From a virus: a stretch of 24,647 nt of DNA. A model generated the notes under the pieces. That model searched no databases, was not told the DNA's origin, and was given only the letters and a program-made list of their open reading frames with translations. Position 1 is the first letter of the stretch. Every line of letters starts with the position of its first letter. The DNA is taken from positions 1 to 24,647 of the IMG/VR virus record IMGVR_UViG_3300042995_000014; one strand, 5' to 3'. Both the position numbers and the translations under genes were made by a program. Positions 1 to 7,579 of this stretch are shown here, piece by piece.

Positions 1-56
1 GAGGGTGGCAGCAGCCAGACCTCGTCCACCTTCCAGGGTCGAAAGCTCTTCGTCAT
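1..56 (-). CDS. IS1182-like transposase, N-terminal fragment running off the window
   Basis: An ATG on the minus strand at 54-56 opens a frame that reads MTKSFRPWKVDEVWLLPPS up to the window edge. The pattern 'FRPW..D...LLPPS' is how transposases of the IS1182 (IS5-related, DDE) group begin, so this is read as the first 19 residues of such an enzyme. The rest lies outside the window. It follows directly after a small gene that is cut off mid-family (99-251), which fits an IS inserted there. Family recall from 19 residues is suggestive rather than conclusive. Confidence 0.6.
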   Translation of the reverse strand, partial: MTKSFRPWKVDEVWLLPP

Positions 57-125
57 GTCGACGAGCGAATCACCGCTCGCCCCAGCTGTCGAGCATTTTC
101 ACCCGTTACCGGGACGAGCTCCTAG
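1..125 (-). mobile_element. Terminal segment of an insertion sequence (IS1182/IS5-like)
   Basis: The segment holds the transposase start (1-56) and a short leader. The inner end is placed near 122-125, where the truncated small gene stops resembling its family; a CTAG tetranucleotide lies there, and short palindromic targets are common for IS5-related elements. The terminal inverted repeat cannot be checked because the other end is outside the window, so the boundary is an estimate. Confidence 0.45.
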
Positions 126-251
126 CGCCGGATCGGCGCGCGTCGTGACCGGCGCCACGCCATCCGTCATCGGTGTCACGACGGTCTTCCTGCCTGGCCG
201 GTGCCTGATGGCCAGCGGCACCCGAACCGTCACGCTGGTCGCGGCGGTCAT
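99..251 (-). pseudogene. Recombinase-associated small protein, truncated by the IS
   Basis: A 50-codon frame starts at ATG 249-251 and overlaps the recombinase stop by four bases (ATGA). Its N-terminus (MTAATSVTVRVPL, then RPGRKTVVTP and TRADPAL) matches my memory of a roughly 100-150 aa protein often encoded directly after DUF2924-associated recombinases in alphaproteobacteria. In that family the 'RADPAL' segment is followed by an Ala/Arg-rich helical region. Here the reading passes into GARPGNG and stops, at the point where IS sequence begins. The role of the intact protein is unknown; a helper or regulator of the recombinase is only a guess from position. Confidence 0.55.
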
Positions 252-1600
252 GCTGCGGTCCTCAAGGCACTGGGCGAGATGGCGGTGAGATCGCGGACGA
301 GGCCGCCGAGCCCATCTAGCCGCAGCCGAATGTCCGCACCGGCCGGGCCGACCACCACCCGCTCCACCAGCGAGCGGACAATCCGAGCCTGCTCTGCCGG
401 GAAGAGGTGCTCCCACAGCGGGTCGAGCCGATGCAGGGCGTCCTGGGTTTCGGCCTCGGTGAGATCCGGCGCCTCCCTGCGCGTTGCCCGCCAAGTGCCG
501 ACCACGATCTCCGGCTGCCGCAGCAGCGCCCGCACCTGATCCACCACCGCCGCCTCGATCTCCGCGGCCGACACCCGGCGCACGATGCTGGCGTCGCCGG
601 CGGCGTCGCCCTTCAGGACCCGCTGCGCAACGTAGTAGCGGTAGAGCCGGCCATTCTTCCTGGAATGGGTTGGCGACAGCGCCCGTCCATCCACCCCAAA
701 GATCAGCCCTTTCAACAGCGCCGGCGTCTGTGCCCGGTTCTGGTTGGCGCGAACCCGCGGGCTGACCTGCAGCACGGCATGTGCCCGGTCCCATAGCTCC
801 CGCGGCACGATCCCCTGGTGCTCGCCGGGATAGACCTGCCCCTTGTGAGCGGCCTCGCCGACGTAGGTGCGGTTGTTCAGCAGCTTGTAGACGTCGCCCT
901 TGTCCAGCGGCCGACCCGCCTTGCTGGTGGCGCCCTCCTCCCGGAGGCGGGCCACTGTCTCGATGCCCGACCCAGTCTCGGCGAAGATCTCGAACACGCG
1001 GCGCACCCGCGGTGCCTCGTTCTCGTTCACCACCAACTTCCTTGCCGCGACGTCGTAGCCGAGCGGCACCTTGCCCCCCATCCACATGCCCCGCGCCCGG
1101 GAGGCGGCAAACTTGTCCCGAATGCGCTCGCCAATGACCTCGCGTTCAAACTGCGCGAAGCTGAGCAAGATGTTCAGCGTCAGCCGCCCCATGCTGGTCG
1201 TCGTGTTGAAGCTCTGCGTGACGGACACGAAGGTGACGCCATGCGCGTCCATCACCTCCACCAGCTTCGCGAAATCCATCAGCGAGCGGCTGAGCCTGTC
1301 GATCTTGTAGACCACGATCACATCGACCAGGTCGGCCTGAATATCGCGCAGCAGGCGTTGTAGGGCCGGCCGCTCCAGCGTGCCGCCGGAGAAGCCGCCA
1401 TCGTCGTAGCGGTCGCGGACCAGTACCCACCCCTCGGCGCGCTGGCTGGTGATATAGGCCTCGCAGGCGTCACGCTGGGCGTCGAGCGTGTTGAATTCCT
1501 TCTCTAGCCCTTCGTCCGTGGATTTCCGCGTATAGACGGCGCAGCGCAGCTTCTTCGTCGTGGCCGGCATGGCCGGCTCGATGCGGGCGCGGCGGCTCAT
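248..1600 (-). CDS. Large serine recombinase (site-specific integrase family)
   Basis: This 450-aa protein is a serine recombinase of the resolvase/integrase superfamily. The resolvase catalytic domain covers roughly residues 18-165, with nucleophile Ser27 in YTRKS, an IDRLSRS motif near residue 100 and a QFEREVIGERIRDK helix near 150. A 'recombinase' DNA-binding domain follows at about 175-290 (GYDVAARKLVVNENEA... DVYKLLNNRTYVGE). A zinc-ribbon-like region with the usual Cys ligands is not evident. The protein probably cuts and rejoins DNA at attachment sites to move the element. The start overlaps the DUF2924 stop (ATGA) and the stop overlaps the next start (ATGA), so the three genes look translationally coupled. 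Confidence 0.93.
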   Translation of the reverse strand: MSRRARIEPAMPATTKKLRCAVYTRKSTDEGLEKEFNTLDAQRDACEAYITSQRAEGWVLVRDRYDDGGFSGGTLERPALQRLLRDIQADLVDVIVVYKIDRLSRSLMDFAKLVEVMDAHGVTFVSVTQSFNTTTSMGRLTLNILLSFAQFEREVIGERIRDKFAASRARGMWMGGKVPLGYDVAARKLVVNENEAPRVRRVFEIFAETGSGIETVARLREEGATSKAGRPLDKGDVYKLLNNRTYVGEAAHKGQVYPGEHQGIVPRELWDRAHAVLQVSPRVRANQNRAQTPALLKGLIFGVDGRALSPTHSRKNGRLYRYYVAQRVLKGDAAGDASIVRRVSAAEIEAAVVDQVRALLRQPEIVVGTWRATRREAPDLTEAETQDALHRLDPLWEHLFPAEQARIVRSLVERVVVGPAGADIRLRLDGLGGLVRDLTAISPSALRTAA

Positions 1601-2127
1601 GCGTCACCTCGCGCGCGCAGCCCGAAAAACGTCCAGCCATTCCACCTTGTGCCGGTGATGTGCCGGGCGATGGCCGACAGTGACCGGTAGGGCCGGCCCT
1701 CGAACTCGAAGTCGTCGGCGCGGACAGTGACCACGTGCTGGACGCCGTCGTACTCCCGCAGCAGCCGTGTGCCGGGCAGTGGCCGGCTGTCGGCACGGAT
1801 GCGGCGCAGGACGATGTTGCCGCCGTCCAGCTGCTCGCCTAGCGCCTCCAGCCGCGCCCGCGTCTCCGGCCTCAGGCCGCCATAGGCCAGCTCCTGGATG
1901 CGGTAGGCCAGGCGGCTCTGGATGTAGGTCCGGCTGAAGGGCGGCGGCTCCTTGCCGTACAGCTCCCGCCACTGCTGTTTCAGCACGGCAATGGGCGCCG
2001 CCTGGAGGACCGCCAGGCGCCCCAGGACGTCGGCAGGGGGAATGGCGGGGAAGACCTGCACAGGCGCCTCCGGGGCGGCCTGTACGGCATCTCTGCTCTT
2101 CCTCGTCGCGGTGCTGGTGCGGATCAT
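1597..2127 (-). CDS. DUF2924 family protein
   Basis: A 176-aa protein of the DUF2924 family. Diagnostic stretches are LKQQWRELYGKEPPPFSR, SRLAYRIQELAYGGL, GTRLLREYDGVQH and a C-terminal RPYRSLSAIARHITGTRWNG. The chosen ATG (2125-2127) has a GGAG about eight bases upstream; an alternative upstream start at 2208 adds 27 low-complexity residues without an obvious ribosome site. The function is not established. The family is regularly found immediately upstream of serine recombinases in alphaproteobacterial mobile elements, which suggests a helper role in recombination or DNA recognition. The 3' end overlaps the recombinase start by four bases. Confidence 0.88.
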   Translation of the reverse strand: MIRTSTATRKSRDAVQAAPEAPVQVFPAIPPADVLGRLAVLQAAPIAVLKQQWRELYGKEPPPFSRTYIQSRLAYRIQELAYGGLRPETRARLEALGEQLDGGNIVLRRIRADSRPLPGTRLLREYDGVQHVVTVRADDFEFEGRPYRSLSAIARHITGTRWNGWTFFGLRARGDA

Positions 2128-2349
2128 GCGCGTCTCCGGTTGGTCCGGTTCGCACACACGCTCTGGTCGGCGGTGAAGTGTAGCGAACTCTCTTCGGCGC
2201 CGGCACAAGTCAAAGGGTCGGCCGCTGTGTGCTCCGCCGAGCGATCCCTAAGCCGCAGCAGCCCGACGGCCAGTATCGCGCAAACCTTGCGGAGGTGCGG
2301 CGGCAGGTGTGCGTTCAGCGGTAGCTTGGGGGCCAGTTCACGCATGAAT

Positions 2350-2378
2350 TTGCAATGCCCGACCGGCCAGCAATGCAA
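2350..2378. promoter_or_regulatory. Imperfect dyad, operator candidate
   Basis: TTGCAATGC at 2350-2358 and GCAATGCAA at 2370-2378 form an inverted repeat with eight of nine positions complementary and an 11-base spacer. It sits about midway between two divergent transcription units, where an autoregulator of a mobile element would be expected to bind. The winged-helix-like protein at 3674-4600 or the HTH protein at 4703-4942 are possible ligands, but this is inference. Confidence 0.3.
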
Positions 2379-2491
2379 CAGCACAAACTCACGCGGCAGG
2401 TACAGGTGCGAAAACAAGAGTATCAGCGTCGTGAATTGGCTATGGTGCCGTCTGCAATCCGGGATCGACTCGGAATGTCGCCTGTCTCTGC

Positions 2492-2496
2492 AGGAG
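2492..2496 (+). promoter_or_regulatory. Shine-Dalgarno AGGAG deciding a TTG start
   Basis: AGGAG lies seven bases before TTG 2504-2506. The frame upstream of this TTG runs to a TGA at 2432 without any ATG, GTG or TTG codon, so the ribosome site supports TTG as the real start. Confidence 0.6.
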
Positions 2497-2503
2497 CCCC
2501 GGT

Positions 2504-3673
2504 TTGCTCACCCTGCTTGAATTCCTCGGCTCAACGCCGGCTGGAGCTTTGCGCAGCTACTTCAGCGAGCTCAACATCGACCTGCCCCCAACCATTCCCT
2601 GGAGTGGTAAGACACGCACCCTCGGGTCAGCCTTGGCGGCTGCAGTGGAGGCCTTGCCGGAGCCCCAGCGCGCTGGTGTCGTGGCCGACGCACAACGCGT
2701 TGTCGAAATGGCGGACGAGCCAGGCGAGGCGGCACTCTACAGCTGCGTAGATGAAAACATCCGCGGTGTACTCGATCATTTGGCAAACAGGCATGAGCGG
2801 GCCCTCCACGTCTTTAAACACGTGACCCACCTCTTCCAGCGTGCTGAGCAGGTCCGGCATGCTGACATGTACCGCCGCGGGCGGAGCTGGAGCGGGTACG
2901 TCGGCGGGACCGGCGGCATCGTGTCTCGCGACCCAGAGCGGCTGAAGTCTTTCAAGCTCGCGGTTGCAGAATGCCTGCGCAGCCGTCTCGTCGAGGCCGA
3001 AGTCTATGACCGGACCCGAGTGGAGCAGCAAAACGACGTCGAGTTGGTGCAAGTGACGATCTACAGCCAGGGCCGGCCCGAAACCCGCCTCGCCTTCGTG
3101 CGCGGCATGCTTGACCGGGTACCAGATCATCGCGTGCTGGAGGCATCCCTCACCTACAGTCCCGGCGACGGCGTGATCGAAGTGGTGGCCAAGGACCGTG
3201 AGATGCGTGAGCCGCTGGTCCGGCTGCTGGCGGAGCATCTGCTGGGGATGCCGATCAGCGGAGAGAAGGTCACCTTGCGCCGGTACCGGCTCGATGGATT
3301 GTGCAGCCGCTTCGATTTTCCGACGGATCCCGAGGACAACATCGAGGACGTACGGCTGCTCCAGCTGCGCCTGATGCCGCTGGAGGGCAGCGGCGAGCGC
3401 ATCACCCTAGAGTGCCTTCGCGATGCTCCGCACAGCATCTGGAAGATGGCAGATGAACGCTTCGGCCAGCATAACCCTTTGGCCGGAGGATATACCGTGA
3501 CCCAGGCTCGGCTCAGTGTGCGCTTCTTTGCCCAACTTGGCGGGCGAGGCGCACGCACATTGACGGTCCAGATCACCATGCCCCAGGGCTGCGATCTGAA
3601 GGATCGGGATGGGCGGCAGCGCCTGGTCGGGGAGAAGTACCTCGCCCGCTGGGGCCTGGTGCAGTCGCTGTAG
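2504..3673 (+). CDS. Uncharacterised protein, first gene of a two-gene cassette
   Basis: A 389-aa soluble protein with no membrane segment or signal peptide, and no motif I can tie to an enzyme. The start is TTG with a good AGGAG. The N-terminal third (1-130) is helical and charged. A middle region contains TIYSQGRPETRLAF (185-198) and an alternating beta-rich stretch with VIEVVAKDREMREPL. The C-terminal third has FPTDPEDNIEDVRL (272-285), IWKMADERFG (312-321) and TMPQGCDLKDR (358-368). I recall similar 'hypothetical' proteins from alphaproteobacterial genomes but no assigned function. The stop codon abuts the ATG of the next gene, implying co-translation. A defence, regulatory or element-maintenance role is possible but unsupported. 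Confidence 0.75.
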   Translation: MLTLLEFLGSTPAGALRSYFSELNIDLPPTIPWSGKTRTLGSALAAAVEALPEPQRAGVVADAQRVVEMADEPGEAALYSCVDENIRGVLDHLANRHERALHVFKHVTHLFQRAEQVRHADMYRRGRSWSGYVGGTGGIVSRDPERLKSFKLAVAECLRSRLVEAEVYDRTRVEQQNDVELVQVTIYSQGRPETRLAFVRGMLDRVPDHRVLEASLTYSPGDGVIEVVAKDREMREPLVRLLAEHLLGMPISGEKVTLRRYRLDGLCSRFDFPTDPEDNIEDVRLLQLRLMPLEGSGERITLECLRDAPHSIWKMADERFGQHNPLAGGYTVTQARLSVRFFAQLGGRGARTLTVQITMPQGCDLKDRDGRQRLVGEKYLARWGLVQSL

Positions 3674-4600
3674 ATGGCGCTGCGAATGACTCCCGAGGCC
3701 GTGGATCTGCTGTTCCAGGTGATCGAGACGCCGGAGGCGAGACTGTCAGGGGCCGCCGCCGCCCTCTGCGAAGAGCGGGTCCAGCCGCTTCGGGAGAATG
3801 GCCTTCTCCGCGCGCACGGCCACGCCGATGTTGCCGTCCTGCCCCACGACGATGAGGATCGGCCCGTGCCGCTGTTCTCCTGGGGCGAGGCGGGCGAGAT
3901 GGCGGGCTTTGATCCCACCTGCGGGCCGGTGGTGGTGCCTGGTGAGCAGCTGGTGAACTGGGCTGCCGACCTGCCGCATCTCATCAAGCTGATGGTAGCC
4001 GAACTTGACCTGCTGACCGCCGCCGCGCCTCACACGCTGGTCCCACAGCTGCTTTGGGAAGTGGGCGATGCCCGCATCGGGCGGCGCCGAGAGCGCGTTT
4101 CGGTATGGTTCTGCCGCCGGCTGTGGGATCCAGAGGTGCTACGCGAAGTGAGGCAAATGGCAGTCGTACGGCCGCACCCGCGCCAGCGCCTGCTGCTGAC
4201 CAGTAGCAGGCCCGCCCGAGTGCGCGACGTCGTCATAGCGGCACACCTCGTGGTGCCGGTCCAGGAGGTGCTGAGGTTCGCCGACAGCCCGATGATATCG
4301 TCTGAGATTCTGGACGCGCGAATTGCTGGCGTGCCGCCGGTCGCGGCAAGCGAAGCAGTATGGCTGTCGCCGGACGGCAAAAAGCTGGTGATCAACGGCA
4401 CCGAAACCTTCACCTTCAGGTCGAAGCCGCACATCGCAGCGATCAACGCGCTGGTCGCAGCCCATCGGCAAGGGCGCCGCATTCGCACACTGGACCTGAC
4501 GGACCTTGGAAGCCTTCGTCGGATGTTCGGTGAAGCTCGGTGGTCGGGGCTTTCGCGCTATCTGATCAACCGCGACGGAGGCTGGTCGATCGAGACCTGA
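3674..4600 (+). CDS. Uncharacterised protein with winged-helix-like C-terminus, second gene of the cassette
   Basis: A 308-aa protein starting at the ATG directly after the previous gene's TAG (zero-base gap). No strong ribosome site is present, fitting translational coupling. The N-terminal half (about 1-200) has no recognisable motif; WDPEVLREVRQ near 151 looks helical. The C-terminal region from about 228 (VWLSPDGKKLVINGTETFTF) followed by a helix-rich segment (RSKPHIAAINALVAAHRQG, then LGSLRRMFG, then SRYLINRDGGWSI) has the strand-helix-helix-strand pattern of winged-helix DNA-binding domains. It may be a sensor/regulator or DNA-binding partner of the first protein. I do not recognise the family and do not name a function. 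Confidence 0.75.
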   Translation: MALRMTPEAVDLLFQVIETPEARLSGAAAALCEERVQPLRENGLLRAHGHADVAVLPHDDEDRPVPLFSWGEAGEMAGFDPTCGPVVVPGEQLVNWAADLPHLIKLMVAELDLLTAAAPHTLVPQLLWEVGDARIGRRRERVSVWFCRRLWDPEVLREVRQMAVVRPHPRQRLLLTSSRPARVRDVVIAAHLVVPVQEVLRFADSPMISSEILDARIAGVPPVAASEAVWLSPDGKKLVINGTETFTFRSKPHIAAINALVAAHRQGRRIRTLDLTDLGSLRRMFGEARWSGLSRYLINRDGGWSIET

Positions 4601-4702
4601 GGCCGATTTCTCCCGGTTCTTCTCCCAGTCCGTGCATCGATTTCTCCCTTCTGGACGCCGATCTTCCCCGCAGTCATTGGACACGCTGCGAGGAGAACGA
4701 CG

Positions 4703-4942
4703 GTGGCCCTTACGCTTCTAAACCAGGCCGAACTGGCCCAGCGCTGGCGCATCAGCCCGCGGACGCTCGAGAGGTGGCGCTGGCTCGGTGAGGGCCCCGC
4801 CTACCTCAAGCTCGGCGGCTCGGTCGCCTACAGCCTGGATGACGTGCAGGCTTATGAGGCAGCGCAGCGGCGGGTGGCGAAGGCACAAGAGCAGCAACAG
4901 CTCACCGGACCCGAGCGCTTCGGTCTCGGTCTGCGGCGCTGA
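4703..4942 (+). CDS. AlpA/excisionase-like helix-turn-helix protein
   Basis: A 79-aa protein with an HTH_17/MerR-like fold: LLNQAELAQRWRISPRTLERWRW (about residues 5-27) is the helix-turn-helix, followed by a wing (GPAYLKLGGSVAYSLDDVQAYE). Proteins of this kind act as excisionases or as regulators of prophage and integrative-element genes. The start is GTG 4703-4705 with AGGAGA at 4691-4696. Its stop shares one base with the next start (TGATG), placing it first in a three-gene unit with the primase and helicase. It could control excision by the flanking serine recombinases or regulate replication. Confidence 0.8.
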   Translation: MALTLLNQAELAQRWRISPRTLERWRWLGEGPAYLKLGGSVAYSLDDVQAYEAAQRRVAKAQEQQQLTGPERFGLGLRR

Positions 4943-5955
4943 TGAACGGCGCCCTGCGGGATCCGGCGCCCGGCATTCGCATGGACAGGTCAGCGCTGCC
5001 CAGCCCTGCCGCAGCGGCCGATCTACTCGCCGGTCGCATCCGCGAACTGACGGATGTCCTGATCGGCCAAGCTCCCACCACGCAATCCGGCACCGAGCTG
5101 CGCTTTCGCTCGCGCGGCAGCCTCCAGGTCTGGATCTCCGGCAATAGGCGCGGGAAGTGGAAGGATCACGAGGAAGGCGCGTTCGGCGACGCTCTCGCCC
5201 TCGTGGCGCATCTGCGTCGGTCCAGCATGCGCGAGGCTTACGGTTGGTCCCTGGACTGGCTCGCGATCAGACGTTGCTCGCGGACTGACGCGCTCCCGCA
5301 GCAGCTGTCGCGGCAAGAGAGGGATCGACTGTCCACGCCGCGGCCGAACACCTCCAACGCCGACTTCGCGCTCCGGGTCTGGCGCGAAGGTGTCACGGCG
5401 CTGGGCACGCCGGTGGAAGCTTATCTGACCCATCGCGGCCTGATCCTGCCCGACATCGCGCCGATCCGGTTCCACGCGGCGTGTCCGCGCGGCAGGGACG
5501 AGCGTCTCCCGGCCATGTTGGCGCTGATGACCGACCCGCTCAGCGGCGAGCCGTGCGGCGTCCATCGCACCTTCCTGGCCTCGGACGGCCGGGGCAAGGC
5601 CGGTGGTCAGGCCAAGATGATGCTTGGCCGCGCAGGGGTCATCCGCTTGGTGCCCGACGAGGAGGTGACCTTGGGCCTCGGCATTGCCGAGGGAATCGAG
5701 ACGAGCTTGGCGATCATGCAAGAGTTCGAGTGGAGCCCGGTCTGGGCCGCTACCAGCGCCGGCGGGATCACCGTCTTCCCGGTGCTGTGTGGCGTCCAGG
5801 CGATCACGGTGTTCGCGGACGCGGATGACGGTGGGATCGGCATAAAGGCGGGCAAGGCCTGCATGACGCGGTGGGCTGATGCTGGTCGTGGTGCTCGGAT
5901 CATCGCCGCGCCGCCCAGCCACGACTTCGCCGACCTCGTCGCGAGCGCCGGGTGA
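4942..5955 (+). CDS. TOPRIM-domain primase-like protein (phage/plasmid type)
   Basis: A 337-aa protein. The N-terminal part has the pattern GSLQVWISGNRRGKWKDHEEG.FGDAL (59-84) typical of primase-like proteins of mobile elements in this bacterial group. The C-terminal part is a TOPRIM domain: IAEGIETSLAI (248-258) supplies the catalytic Glu250, and FADADDGGIGIKAG (291-304) supplies the Asp pair. It lacks an N-terminal CHC2 zinc finger, as is usual in this subgroup. It probably primes replication of the element together with the downstream helicase, with which it shares a TGATG junction. The start at 4942 overlaps the upstream stop by one base. Confidence 0.83.
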   Translation: MNGALRDPAPGIRMDRSALPSPAAAADLLAGRIRELTDVLIGQAPTTQSGTELRFRSRGSLQVWISGNRRGKWKDHEEGAFGDALALVAHLRRSSMREAYGWSLDWLAIRRCSRTDALPQQLSRQERDRLSTPRPNTSNADFALRVWREGVTALGTPVEAYLTHRGLILPDIAPIRFHAACPRGRDERLPAMLALMTDPLSGEPCGVHRTFLASDGRGKAGGQAKMMLGRAGVIRLVPDEEVTLGLGIAEGIETSLAIMQEFEWSPVWAATSAGGITVFPVLCGVQAITVFADADDGGIGIKAGKACMTRWADAGRGARIIAAPPSHDFADLVASAG

Positions 5956-7070
5956 TGGCGGCGCCCTCGCCTGAGGAGCGGCTGCGGGCCAGCGGCGCCA
6001 GGACGCAGAGCGGCCCCCTGTGCCCGCTCATCCTGATTGATCCCCGGGAGTGGAAAGGGCCTGCGCCGGCGCGACGTTGGGTGATTCAGGACTGGCTGCC
6101 GTCCGACACGGTGTCGGCGCTCTACGGCGACGGCGGGATCGGCAAGAGCCTGCTCGCGCAACAGCTCCTCACGGCGATGGCGCTGCGGAAGCCGTGGTGC
6201 GGCATCGACGTGTCCGGCGGGCGGGCGCTCGGCATCTTCTGCGAGGATCCCGAAGCCGAACTGCAACGCCGCCAGGAAGCCATCAACCGGCATCTTGGAG
6301 CCGGAATGAGCAACCTCTCGGATTTGCGCCTGCTGTCGCGGCTCGGCGAAGACAACGCGATGGTCTCGTTCGACCGAGAGCAGCGAGCTTTGACCGATTT
6401 TGCCGAGCAGGTCTCGTCGGCGTGCCACGACTTCAAGCCGGCGCTCCTGGTGCTTGATACCGCTGCAGACCTGTATCCCGACAACGAGAACGATCGGAGC
6501 AAGGTGCGCTGGTTCATCGCGTCGCTTGCGAGGATTGCCTCGCAGCACGGCTGTGCCGTCTTGCTGCTGGCTCACCCTTCGCAGTCAGGTTTGGCTTCCG
6601 GCCAGGGCACCGGTGGCAGTACCGCCTGGAACAACACGGTTCGCTCCCGTCTCTACCTCGACCGGCCGGACGAAAAAGATGGGGACGTGCGTCTCCTGCG
6701 GCGCATGAAGGCCAACTACGCCGCACAGGGCGGTGAGGTGCGGCTGCGCTGGAGCGGGGGCGTGCTGGTTTCCGAAGCGCAGCAACAAGGCAAAGACGAC
6801 GTCTCCTGGAACATCATCCGGGCTCTGTTCCAGACGATCGATAAGGCTTGGAAGGAGGGCAAACCATTGTCGACGACGCCGCAGACACGACGCAGTGGTC
6901 GCTATTTCCCGGCCATAGCACACAAGCTGCACCAGGTGCCGGAGAAGAAGGCGGCGAAGCTGATTGAAGACTGGATCGTCGAGGGGTATCTGACGGTCGA
7001 AGAGGCCAACGCAAAGCGCCATCTTTCCGGCCTTCGAGTGCTTCGGTGGCTTAGCCCTGCCGGCGCGTGA
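5955..7070 (+). CDS. RepA-like AAA ATPase / hexameric helicase
   Basis: A 371-aa RecA-fold ATPase of the RepA/AAA_25 group (related to the RSF1010 RepA helicase). Walker A is GDGGIGKS (58-65), Walker B is LLVLDTAADL (164-173), and an LLAHPSQSG segment follows near 205. The C-terminus from about 280 looks like a winged-helix module (KKAAKLIEDWIVEGYLTVEEA). The predicted role is to unwind DNA at the element's origin. The ATG at 5955 gives the same TGATG junction as the previous pair; a GTG one codon earlier (5952) is possible. The iteron-like array begins 39 bases after its stop, which strengthens the replication assignment. Confidence 0.85.
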   Translation: MAAPSPEERLRASGARTQSGPLCPLILIDPREWKGPAPARRWVIQDWLPSDTVSALYGDGGIGKSLLAQQLLTAMALRKPWCGIDVSGGRALGIFCEDPEAELQRRQEAINRHLGAGMSNLSDLRLLSRLGEDNAMVSFDREQRALTDFAEQVSSACHDFKPALLVLDTAADLYPDNENDRSKVRWFIASLARIASQHGCAVLLLAHPSQSGLASGQGTGGSTAWNNTVRSRLYLDRPDEKDGDVRLLRRMKANYAAQGGEVRLRWSGGVLVSEAQQQGKDDVSWNIIRALFQTIDKAWKEGKPLSTTPQTRRSGRYFPAIAHKLHQVPEKKAAKLIEDWIVEGYLTVEEANAKRHLSGLRVLRWLSPAGA

Positions 7071-7108
7071 GAACTGCGCGCAAACCGCCGACCGGGCCAT
7101 ATTAGTAC

Positions 7109-7239
7109 GGCGAAGGTTACATCACAAGCCATTGCATTCATTGGCGAAAGTTCGGCGAAGATGTTCGGCGAAGGTGGCGAAGGTTCGGGTTTAAGTCCCT
7201 GTTTTCCATGGCGAAGGTTCGGCGAAGGTCGGCGAAGGT
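7109..7239 (+). repeat. Iteron-like direct repeats, consensus GGCGAAGGT
   Basis: Eight direct copies of GGCGAAGGT or one-base variants start at 7109, 7143 (GGCGAAAGT), 7154 (GGCGAAGAT), 7167, 7176, 7210, 7221 and 7231. Spacing inside the two tight groups is 9 to 13 bases, close to one helical turn, so copies face nearly the same side of the DNA. Several copies are preceded by TTC. All copies are on the same strand. This resembles iterons bound by replication initiators, but no classical Rep initiator other than the helicase and primase is present. Confidence 0.65.
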
Positions 7240-7565
7240 GTATCCCCCATACCCCCTACGCACTGTCGCGCGCCTCAGGAGGCGCCGCGAGTGCGTCAGG
7301 AGCCGTGTAGAGAAGGCGCTCTCGTTGATCAGAAAGCACCTCGTCTGTGCGGGATGGAATGGCGCGTCACTCGCGCCCCGGCTCGAGCTACTGGCCCCGC
7401 GTGCTGAACTGCCAACCTTGGCGCCGTACGCGGCGACCCGATCTTGGGTGGGCGGATGACGCGACCTGCGTATGCGCGAGCAGCCGTGCGAAAGAATGTC
7501 GTGTGGCGGCACGGAATCCCGATGCGGTACCCTTGGCCCGGCGGCGCGCATCGTCAGCGCGATCT

Positions 7566-7570
7566 GGAGG
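7566..7570 (+). promoter_or_regulatory. Shine-Dalgarno GGAGG deciding the ParB-methyltransferase start
   Basis: GGAGG lies nine bases before ATG 7580-7582. The same frame is open upstream to 7472, but that extension has no protein-like sequence, so this site supports the shorter start. Confidence 0.6.
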
Positions 7571-7579
7571 CACGGCAGT

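Larger units (their letters stand above)
2128..2503. promoter_or_regulatory. Divergent intergenic region (376 bp) between DUF2924 and the unknown two-gene cassette
   Basis: No supported gene lies here. The region must carry the promoters for the minus-strand recombinase operon and, very likely, the plus-strand cassette. It is visibly less GC-rich than its neighbours between about 2340 and 2450. It contains the imperfect dyad listed at 2350-2378. I could not assign -35/-10 boxes with confidence. Confidence 0.4.
7071..7579. other. Gene-free 509-bp region with iteron-like repeats, candidate replication origin
   Basis: No supported gene lies here. The first part holds a short A+T-richer stretch (about 7101-7150) and the repeat cluster listed separately. 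The second part (7250-7579) shows frames on both strands but none with a ribosome site plus recognisable protein; I treat those as chance frames. The position directly after a helicase gene fits an origin. Confidence 0.45.

Noticed and set aside
99-1085. 328-codon minus-strand frame overlapping the recombinase
   Set aside because: Only its last 50 codons (from ATG 251) look real; the rest is an Arg/Gly-rich shadow of the recombinase gene.
7181-7207. tRNA-like 3' end (T-arm resemblance GGGTTTAAGTCCC)
   Set aside because: The stem pairs over only three to four bases and no acceptor, D-arm or anticodon arm can be folded upstream, where the iteron-like repeats lie.
7208-7459. 83-codon plus-strand frame beginning in the repeat array
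   Set aside because: It is Arg/Ala/Leu-rich, its start is made by the repeats themselves, it has no ribosome site and shows no family.
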